A stretch of 64,000 nucleotides of DNA from Chamaelirium japonicum (Eukaryota > Streptophyta > Magnoliopsida > Liliales > Melanthiaceae): contig OX393549.1 in the NCBI GenBank assembly GCA_947650365.1, positions 19,573,532-19,637,531 on the forward strand, given 5' to 3'. Positions 55,468 through 64,000 of the stretch are shown here, piece after piece; the first letter of the stretch is position 1, and every line of letters begins with the position of its first letter. The notes under the pieces were generated by a model. The model searched no databases and was not told where the DNA came from. It worked only from the letters and a program-made list of their open reading frames with translations. Both the position numbers and the translations under genes were made by a program.

Positions 55468-58400
55468 ATGACCAAGCTCGATCCCCTTGCCTCCATACAA
55501 AATGATAACAAACTTACGGGACCAAACTACGAGGACTGGAAGCGTAACTTGATGCTCGTCCTAAGGGTTGGCAAACACACAATTACCCTAAGTACCCCTC
55601 AACCGGCCATGCCGGGACCAAGTGCAACTGAGGCTCAATTGAAGGAATGAAAAGACTGGCTAGATGCTGATGAGATGTGCAAGTGCTATATAGTGGCATC
55701 CTTGCAGACCGTCCTTCAGAAGCAAGTCGAAGACATGGCCTTCGCTTCACTCATGATGCTCTACCTAAAGAAAATATTCGAGGGTCATAGTCGAGTAACT
55801 TGTTACCTGACCATCAAGAAATTGGTGTCCACGAAGATGGCAGAGGGGACTTTAGTTCGGGATCATATGTTGAAATTATTTGGCTATGTGAACGAGCTTG
55901 GTTCCTTCGATGTCATCTTGGATGCAGAGATCCAGACCGATATTTTTCTCATGTCTCTGTCAGGAGCGTTTGAGGGTTTCGTTACCAACTTTAACCTTAA
56001 CCGGTTGGAGATATCTAACGCAGAGCTCCTAGTGGCGCTCCAGGCGGCAGAGGACGGGATGAAGGCAGGAGCTCAATCCCTGAACGTAGAGCGGAATTCT
56101 TCTCTGAAAGCCAAAGTCAAGTTTCAGAAAAGAAAGTCTAAGAGGCCAGTGAAGATGAGCCAGATGCAGTTGCAGGTTCCTAAGCAGAATGGTCCGGCGA
56201 AGCCCAAAGGAAAATGTTTCTGATGCGGTAAGAAGCGGCACTGGAAGGGCGACTACCGCGCTGCTCCCAAGAAGGCTGAGACAGGTATATCTCAAATCCA
56301 CATAGTGGAATCCCTTGTAGCATCCAGTTGTTCTCTAGTTTTATGGATTGTGGATTCTGATTCCACTAACCATGCTTGCAATAATTTGCAGGGGTTCAAG
56401 GAGACAAGAAAACTGGGTGATGGGGAGATAATCTTAAGCATGGAAACTGAGGCCGTGGTAGAGGTTGAAGCAGTTGGAAATATCGTCTTGCAGTTTCTTG
56501 ATGGAAGAAGTTTATTACTTAGAGACATACTTTATGTACCGTCCTTAAGACGTAACTTAATTTTTGTTTCCTTATTGAATAATAAAGGTTTTTCAGTTTT
56601 ATTTGATGCTTCAGGTGTGTCAATTAAATTGAATGGTTCCTTTGTTTGTAAGGGAAAGACATAAAATAGTCTTTATGTAATTAACTCCAATCATAAGCAG
56701 GATAACATAACTGAAGCTTGTGTGGTTAATTCATCTAAAAGGAAAAATCCTTCAGATAATCCAACACTACTTTGGCACCTAAGGCTTAGACATATAGCCT
56801 CAGACAGGATTCACAGGTTGGTTAAGGTAGGACTCTTAAGTCCAGATGTTTCTGAAAGCCTACCGACGTGTGAGTCTTGCCTGAAAGGCAAGATGACTAA
56901 AAGATCTTTCTGAGCCAAAGGTAGCATATCTAAAGAGGTATTAGAGTTGGTACACACTGATATATGTGGGCTCATAAGTGTCCGTGATATAGGAGGCTTC
57001 GAGTATTTCATCACCTTCATGGATGATCACTCGAGGTTTGGATACATATACCTAATGCGGCGGAAGTCTAAATCCTTTGATAAGTTCAAGGAGTTCAGAG
57101 CTGAAGCAAAAAAGCAGACGGGTAAAATTATCAAGTCTCTTCAATCGGATCGAGGAGGCGAATACCTATCGGATAAATTTATTGGGTACCTGCGTGAGCA
57201 TGAGATTGTATCCCAGTTGACTGCACCGGGGACACCACAATAAAACAGTGTATCTGAGAGGAGAAACCAAACTTTGTTAGACATGGTTCGGACTATGATG
57301 AGTTATGCAACATTGCCACCTAGTTTTTGGGGATATATCCTAGAGACGGCAGCATATACTTTGAACTTTGTTCCATCAAAGTCCGTACCCCTAACTCCTT
57401 GGGAGCTGTGTGTTAAGCGAAAGCCAAGCTTACAGCACTTTAGGATTTGGGGTTGTCCAGCACATGTGTAGAATGACAAGCGAGATAAGATGGAGTCAAA
57501 AACTAAGGTATGTCTGTTCGTTGGGTATCCAAAAGGGACAAAGGGTGGTTTATTTTATGATCCTGAGGATAGAAAGGTTATCGTTTTGACGAACGCCGTA
57601 TTCCTGGAGCAGGATTATTTAATAGACCATAAGCCCACAAGTAAAGTAGTTCTTGAAGAATTGCTTGGTACTGATGGGAGTACGCAGACAGAAAACATAG
57701 TGGGAGCCGATACCACTAAGATAAACGATACTGTAGAATCGACTCCTATGGAACCACCGCAGGCTCGTCGCAGTGGGAGGACCACAAGTGCTCCTGATAG
57801 ATACATTGGAGAAGCCTTTATGGTAGATCCAGAGTTTCAGGAGGATGATCCTCTGAACTATGACGAAGCGATGGTATCCTCTGACCATGCAGCATGGCAA
57901 GAAGCCATAAAGGCAGAAGTGACATCGATGTCCCAAAACTCGGTCTGGACACTTGTAACACCACCTCACAACATTAAACATGTTGGGTGTAAGTGGGTGT
58001 ACAAAAGGAAAAGAGGTTCGGATAGTACCGTTGAGACTTACAAAGCTAGACTAGTCGCTAAGGGTTATACCCAGCGAGAAGGGATCGACTATGACGAAAC
58101 CTTTTCGCCAGTGGCTATGCTTAAGTCTATCCGGATCCTCTTGTTCATTGTAACCCATTATGATTGAGAGATCTGGCAAATGGGCGTCAAGACCGTATTC
58201 CTCAACGGGGATTTGGAAGAAGACATCTACATGTCTCAGCCTCCAGGCTTTGTCGCAAAAGGTCAGGAAAGTCTGGTGTGCAAGTTGCAAAGGTCCATTT
58301 ATAGACTGAAGCAAGCATCCAGAAGTTGGAACATGCGTTTTGATCAAGCTATCCAGTCTTATGGATTTGAGCAGAACGTGGATGAACCATGTGTTTATAA

Positions 58401-59410
58401 AAGGAGCGATAAGACTGCAGTAGTTTTTCTAGTGCTTTACGTAGACGATATCCTGCTCATTGGAAACGATGTTGGAATGTTGTCTACAGTGAAGGTGTGG
58501 TTATCCTCTCAATTTGATATGAAAGACCTGGGTGAAGCGAGTTATGTTCTGGGGATCAAGGTAACTCGAGATCGCCAGAACAAGACTTTCTCGCTGTCAC
58601 AGTCAGCCTACATAGATACTATCTTAGTCAGATTCAGTATGCACAACTCCAAGAAGGGACTAGTTCCATTCAGACATGGAATGAAATTGTCCAAGGATCA
58701 GGGTCCTAAGACTCCTGAGGAGAGGGCAGAGATACAGAAGATTCCTTATGATTCGGCTGTAAGGAGTCGGATATATGCTATGCAGTGCACGAGACCAGAT
58801 ATATGCTATGCAGTAGGCATGATGGGCAGGTATCAGTCAAATCCGGGTCTAGGGCACTGGACTGCTGTGAAAAGTATACTCAAGTATCTCCGTAGGACGA
58901 GAGATTATGAGTTAGTTTACTCTTCACAGGAACTGATACCGATTGGGTATACGGATTCTGACTTTGCGTCAGATCCGGAATCCAGGAGATCGACGTCAGG
59001 GTTTGTGTTTTTATTAGGAGGAGGAGCTGTCAGTTGGAGGAGCGTGAAGCAGGGATGGATCGCGGATTCGATGACAGATGCTGAGTACATTGCGGCGTGC
59101 GAAGCAGCTAAGGAGGCGGTGTGGCTCAAGAAGTTCCTCACGGACTTAGGATGCGTACCGGGAGCTCAAGATCCTATTGTCCTTTACTATGACAATAGTG
59201 GAGCGGTAGCATAATCCAAGAAGCCAAGATATCACCAGAAGAGCAAGCATATCGAGCGGAAATACTACATTATCCGGGACTTGCAGAAGCGAGGGGAGGT
59301 TGCAGTGACTCAGGTTGCGTCTGCAGATAACATGGCGGACCCTTTCACAAAGGCGTTACCGACCAAGGCTTTTGAGAAGCACGTGGATGCCATGGGAGTT
59401 AAGACTGTTG
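55468..59410 (+). mobile_element. Outer copia gag-pol region, broken
   Basis: Gag begins MTKLDPLASIQNDNKL. Then a knuckle-like KKRHWKGD stretch (near 56230), protease region (WIVDSDSTNHACN near 56350), GAG-pre-integrase (LLWHLRLRHIASDRIHRLVK), integrase core (HTDICGLISVRDIGG; LQSDRGGEYLSDKF), reverse transcriptase ([23 protein letters not shown] at 58438) and RNase H (GYTDSDFASDPESRRSTSGF). Several breaks, more than in the inner copy, fitting greater age. Confidence 0.9.
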
Positions 59411-59435
59411 TTCCCCACTAGGCCAAGTGGGAGAT

Positions 59436-61390
59436 TGTTGTAGCTCGTGTGTCCTTAGCGTGGAATTTCTGTATTAACATTAATAAAGATGACTTTGGCT
59501 ATTGCTTTAATTAGAATACTACTCTGGTGTATGATAATACTCATATAATAAAAGGACCCTAGGGAACACAGTAGGCCACTGAGGCGCATGGAGGATCCAT
59601 GCTTGGGAGACCCAGTGGACTAGTTCTGTGTAGACCTAGAACTAGTTCACAGCTTAGGTGATACCGGTCGCTTCACCGAGAACAAGCTGTTTACAGGTAG
59701 AGGATGTGGTGAAGTCTCCACCACGGGAACGTGAGATTCCCATTCACCTGACCAAGCATGATGATCGTGTTGAACATGAACCAAGATGGTGCACAGTTCA
59801 GTGATTCAGATACTGGTGCATAAACCGTCTTACTACTATAGATAATCTGTCCTTAACCCTGAGGGACTATGTACACTGGGCCAACCAGTTGTGTGGCGCT
59901 TTGATGTGCCAACGTGTGCGGACCTTCCATAGTCCAATACCACGGTACGTTGGGTTACCTGGCTGGCGCTTGAGTGACATGTAATCCCTACAGGTTATCC
60001 GACGTCCAGTGTTGGATGGGTGCATTTTGATGAGTCAATCTGTCCACACAGTTAACCCAGGCCTGGTGGTTGTCAGTATGACTAACGATATTCCGGATGC
60101 TAGGCATAGCACCGGAAGGTGTGTGGTGTTATAGATGATAAGTCATCAAACCCTAGTCAGATGATCGATCGGGATCTGACGTTGCTCCCCACCGCCCGAG
60201 TCTTATCATGGCACCAGTAATAGGAGGGACTGAGGATTATAGGAGTATAGTAGAGAACAGGGTTACGAGGGAGTAACATAAGTTTAGGGTCACTAGAGTT
60301 CAACTCGCGTCGCACTCTGGGTGGCTACGCGGGTTAATCGGATTAGGGCTGATTAACGGAACTTTCGGTGTGTCACCGGAACAGTTAATCAGGGATCCGG
60401 TTGGAGCTAGAGATCCCGAACCCTGAAGGTTCCACCCTGTCGATGCGTATAGGAATTCTTCCCCGACCTAGTTGGATATGTTGGATACGAAGTAGTGCGA
60501 TGGAGCGCAAGCCCGGAGCCTAAGAACCTAATTCACATATATTACGGGTCGTAGGGGTATTTTGGTAAATACTGAAATATGGCTCAGAACATATTGAATA
60601 TGGATCTTAGAATGAGTGGAATAATTCCAGGAGCTCACAGGCGCTGACGAAACTCGATTCCGAGTAGTGCACCTCACTCAGTCTCTCGTTTAGTTTTCCA
60701 CTTTTCGTGAAGGGCGTTTTCGTCCAGGCTTCACAATAGACATTGGAAATCCCTAAAAATCGCCCCCCCTCTATCCTAATCTCTCTAGGGCCTACCCTAG
60801 CTTCCTTGAAGCCATGGGAGACCGGCCCTATAAGTAGAATAGGGAGAGGAAGGGCCGGCCCTATGGTTTTTCCCCACTCCTCCAAAAATCCGACCCCCTT
60901 TTGCTCCTCCTTTGTGGTTTCGGCCAAGGAAAAGAGATGAAGAAGAAGGGAGAAGAAATAGGAAGGAAGGAGAAGGAAGAAGAGAGAAAGAGAAGGAGGA
61001 GATCTCGCGGCTAGCCATCGTCTTCGCAACGGATTCCTCCGTCGGCTCGTAATCCTTGCACTCAGAGACGGGATTTCGAGGATTCTTTAATTCGCAAAGG
61101 ACAAGGTGCTATCCGATAGTTTCTCTTACGATTCAAGTATGGTTCTTCATCGTTCCGTCATTTCCGGATCATAGATCCATAAGGTATGATGATTCTAAAC
61201 ATCTAACTAGATGCATGCATGTCTTCCGTAGATCGTAGTATGCCTATAGGGTGTCCGCACATATGCTAAGAACATAGATTTGTATGTAGATTGTTTTATA
61301 GAATTAATTGTAATGAAACATACACCGTATGATCTTCGGATCTATCTTTTGCTTCCGTTACGACTCTAATAAGCGGATCCAATTCCAACA
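59436..61390 (+). repeat. 3' LTR of outer copia
   Basis: 1,955 bp, TGTTGTAGCTCGTG to AATTCCAACA, preceded by the polypurine tract CCAAGTGGGAGAT. Its last bases supply a stop codon for the minus-strand FAR1-related frame that runs into it. Confidence 0.93.
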
Positions 61391-61395
61391 CTTTG
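61391..61395. repeat. Target-site duplication of outer copia, right copy
   Basis: CTTTG, inside the 3' coding part of the FAR1-related gene. Confidence 0.9.
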
Positions 61396-63646
61396 CACAC
61401 TGCATATTTTCTTTTTTTTTTTGCTTGATGACACCTCAATGAAGCTCTTCATTCTACCGATGTTGCTAATATTTTCTTTCCCATTATCATCCTTTGGTCT
61501 GCCCTTTGTTTGTGATATATGTGGATCTTCAATAAATACTTGACTCGATTTACCTGTTACTTGAGTTTTTGAAATCAAAACTTTATTCTCATCATTGCAT
61601 TCAATAATCTTATTATGTTCTTCCAAGATCTGTGTGAATAGCCCTTCAATGCCTTCTATTGCCATTTTGTATAACTTGTCTGATTTAGAAGCAACACACC
61701 ATACTTGTGTTGATCTTCGACATAAATGACTAAGTCTAAGTGTTTCAGAACACTCATAGTTATCACCTGTGATCATTTTATCCAATACCCTAAACGAGTT
61801 AGCTCCTTTCATCCATCTTTTTATGATGAAAAATAATGGAATTTCATCTACTTCAAGTTTGTTAAGAATTTTCAACACATGTCTACAAGGTAAACCTGTG
61901 AACTCAAAATGTTGGCTTCCACAATAGTCCTCATATGTTCCCACCTTTAACTTCAAAATAAATTGCTCAGGCCAACCAACCTTAGATGTAATTAGATATG
62001 TTTTGAAATCACCATCTCTTTCTCCCTCATCAGACTTGAAGCGAATTGAATCAACCAATTGTTCACGAAACTTGTTAAAAATATTTCGTGTGTAAATGTT
62101 TGCTGCATGTTTCAATATCAAATTATTTGCATCAATAAGTCGATCCTTGTGCTCTGATATATAGTCTTCATTATTTTCTCTTTCAATAATCTTTGTCAAA
62201 GCTTGCTCATACCTAACCACAAATTCTCTTAGGTTAGTTCTTGATGAGACGAATTCATTAAAGAAAGCATTGACACCCTCACTGCGACTTGTTGTATTCA
62301 TCCCAGCATAAAATGTACCTCGATGGTATACCGGTACCCAAGACTCTCGAATATCGTATAAATGTTTGAGCCATTCATTACTATTCAAGTCAGACTCCAC
62401 AATCAAGTTATTCCACATATTTTCAAAATCTTGTATTTTGTATGTACAATGGATGCATTTTTTCATTGCACTCTTGAATTTCGACTTCTTGTAATATACA
62501 TGAGCTAACTTCTCACCAAATTTTTTTTTTATATGCCACAAGCATAAATGGTGACGTGTGTTGGGGAACACCTTTTTAACAGCTAAACCCATGGCTAAAT
62601 CTTGATCAGTGATGATTGATGATGGATGTCTTCCCCCCATGGCCTCAAGCCAAATATTGAACAACCAAAAAAAGGTAGATTCGGTTTCATCTTGTAGAAG
62701 TGCACATCCAAATTATATGGATTGATAATGATGATTTACCCCAGTAAATGGTGCAAATGGCATTCCATACTTGTTGGTCCTGTACGTAGTGTCAAAAGTA
62801 ACCACATCCCCAAAGTGCTCATAGGACATACGTGACCTAGCATCCACCCAAAAAAAATTTACTGCTTTGCCGTCTTCATCAACTTGGACTGCATAAAAGA
62901 ATTGGGGATTTTCTCTCTGTCTCATTTGAAAATAGTTAATAACAGCCTGAGCATCTCCGATTTCCAACTCTTTATGTCTGACTGAACGTAAATGATTCCA
63001 ACAATCTCTCCGATCAAATCCTATCATTGCACCACCAAATATTGATGGCATAGAACTTTTCCTATTTGTAGATTCTCCCTGTTGAATGCCTCTGTCAAAT
63101 CCTTAGCTGCATCTGGCATATGTCTATTGGACCTCATTCGTATCCTCTTTATTGGAGTCACAAATTTATAGTTATGATCATCTTTAAAACTGGTTACCCT
63201 CCATTTATTAAGATCTTTATTATAAAGAACCCGCATCTGTGCCTTGCATCCACGTTTGATAATTGAAGCACTTCTATTTGTTTCATCTATTCCATCTTTC
63301 TTTTTTTTAAGCCCTTCGCGTGAGCATACCAAATGAACTCCTGTCACTTCATTTAAACGAAACCGAGTTTTGTTCCTTGATCGAATCCGTACTGCAAAAC
63401 CTCTTGTCGACCGTACTCTGTATAATATTGCCTTGCTTCTTCAGATGAATGAAATAACATCCCCAAATATGGTGCCTCAATATTGCCAACATCCCTGTTT
63501 GGAGCTGAAGTATCACCAACATCAGCACTTTCATTTTGCAAAATATCCTCGACCGTAATTGAAATCCCATAATTTTTAGCATTGTGCAGAACATCCATGT
63601 TTGGAGCCGAAGTATTACCCTCATTGTTATTAACTTGTTCAGACAT
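61391..63646 (-). pseudogene. FAR1-RELATED SEQUENCE-like gene (MULE-derived), disrupted
   Basis: The start codon at 63646 (MSEQVNNNEG) opens an acidic N-terminus, then the FAR1 DNA-binding domain (HSSEEARQYYTEYGRQEV; HLVCSREG; RRGCKAQMRV-like KRGCKAQMRV; DDHNYKF), a MULE transposase-type domain with catalytic-type acidic residues (TFDTTYRTN; IITDQDLAM; SRSEGVNAFF) and a SWIM zinc finger (FEFTGLPCRHVLKIL). The family includes light-signalling transcription factors FHY3/FAR1 and Mutator transposases; the short flanks seen here do not separate the two. Lesions: frameshifts near 63350 and near 63045, a TAA at 62713-62715 where homologues read QSILFGC, and the copia insertion after 61391. A C-terminal CCHC-like knuckle is split: its last part, GHDKRNC, lies at 41552-41532. 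A frame change in the A-run near 61410 separates it from the upstream frame. Confidence 0.88.
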
Positions 63647-64000
63647 TTTGCAATTTCACAATTAAGATTACAGAAATCAAATTATGATTATAGATACCAG
63701 AAAATGTGGAGCAAACCAAAAATTATCAACCAAAAATTATCTTTTATTACCGAACAAGATTAAAAAATTGGATACCAGAAAATGAGGAGCAAACCAAAAA
63801 ATTATCTTTTATTACAGAACATGATTAAAGAACAGTAAACATGATTAAAAAAAAATATGTCAGTTAAGAATCTTAAGATATAGAATGGACTACAATTTGT
63901 TTGTCCCCCTTGGTTTGAATGGATCAAAGGTCATGCCAATATTGGTGAATCATCCCTTTCGTCTGAATGGATCAAAGAAAATTGTTGCTACTTAATTCCG
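63647..64000. other. Upstream region of the FAR1-related gene with short direct repeats
   Basis: AT-rich, no gene. TACCAGAAAATG(T/A)GGAGCAAACC occurs at about 63697 and 63773, followed each time by a variant of ATTATCTTTTATTAC. TGAATGGATCAAAG occurs at about 63917 and 63964. Confidence 0.6.

Larger units (their letters stand above)
41563..61390 (+). mobile_element. Outer Ty1-copia element, interrupted by a related copia
   Basis: A full-extent copia element with two LTRs (41563-43531 and 59436-61390), flanked by the duplication CTTTG. Without the inner element (45336-55305 and one CGATA) it is about 9.85 kb. Parts: primer site (43534), leader (43534-45335 and 55306-55467), gag (from 55468), protease, integrase, reverse transcriptase (YVDD at 58438), RNase H (about 58900-59330), polypurine tract (59425-59435). 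It is a fossil with several breaks in the coding region, besides the nested insertion. A sample of about 275 bases at the LTR starts shows about 3-4% difference by eye, which would mean roughly one to two million years at commonly used plant LTR rates (inference, not computed). Confidence 0.95.

Overview
The window is a repeat-rich stretch of a flowering-plant nuclear genome, probably a monocot (GC-rich chloroplast-protein gene, Tat-lineage Ty3-gypsy and Ty1-copia elements); the species cannot be told from sequence alone. About two thirds is LTR-retrotransposon sequence, most of the rest is microsatellites and foldback elements, and only one host gene looks intact.

Layout. 1-2266: remnant of a Ty1-copia element, apparently chimeric, lying inside a Ty3-gypsy element. 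2267-13572: 3' two thirds of that Tat-lineage gypsy element (pol, an antisense plant-mobile-domain region, 3' LTR). 13573-17200: degenerate AT-rich DNA and a first cluster of palindromic elements sitting in (TA)n tracts. 17200-19960: simple-sequence DNA, a minisatellite and LTR-like relics. 19960-20868, minus strand: an intact 302-codon gene for the chloroplast thioredoxin-like protein CDSP32. 21510 to about 35200: a second, related Tat gypsy element with a 5' LTR, gag, pol and the same antisense region, but no recognisable 3' LTR. 35206-38754: a second cluster of foldback elements in (TA)n tracts, sharing two families with the first. 38755-40197: a tandem-repeat tract and a broken, 5'-truncated DIVARICATA-like MYB gene. 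41563-61390: a copia element (plus strand, 5-bp target duplication CTTTG) carrying a related copia element (45336-55305, minus strand, target duplication CGATA) in its leader. The outer copia lies in the 3' end of a FAR1-related gene (minus strand, coding start at 63646), which is also broken by point lesions.

Three things stand out. First, at least six families of long inverted-repeat elements without visible transposase are embedded in long (TA)n microsatellites; families A and B occur in both clusters, and D, E and F are built from one short module used four times per element. Second, both Tat elements carry, convergent to pol, a long antisense region with a plant mobile domain and a coiled coil, separated from pol by a conserved short hairpin. 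Third, the nested copia pair, dated relative to each other by insertion order and LTR divergence, interrupts a host FAR1-family gene. Sequence similarities were judged by eye; no alignment or database search was run.
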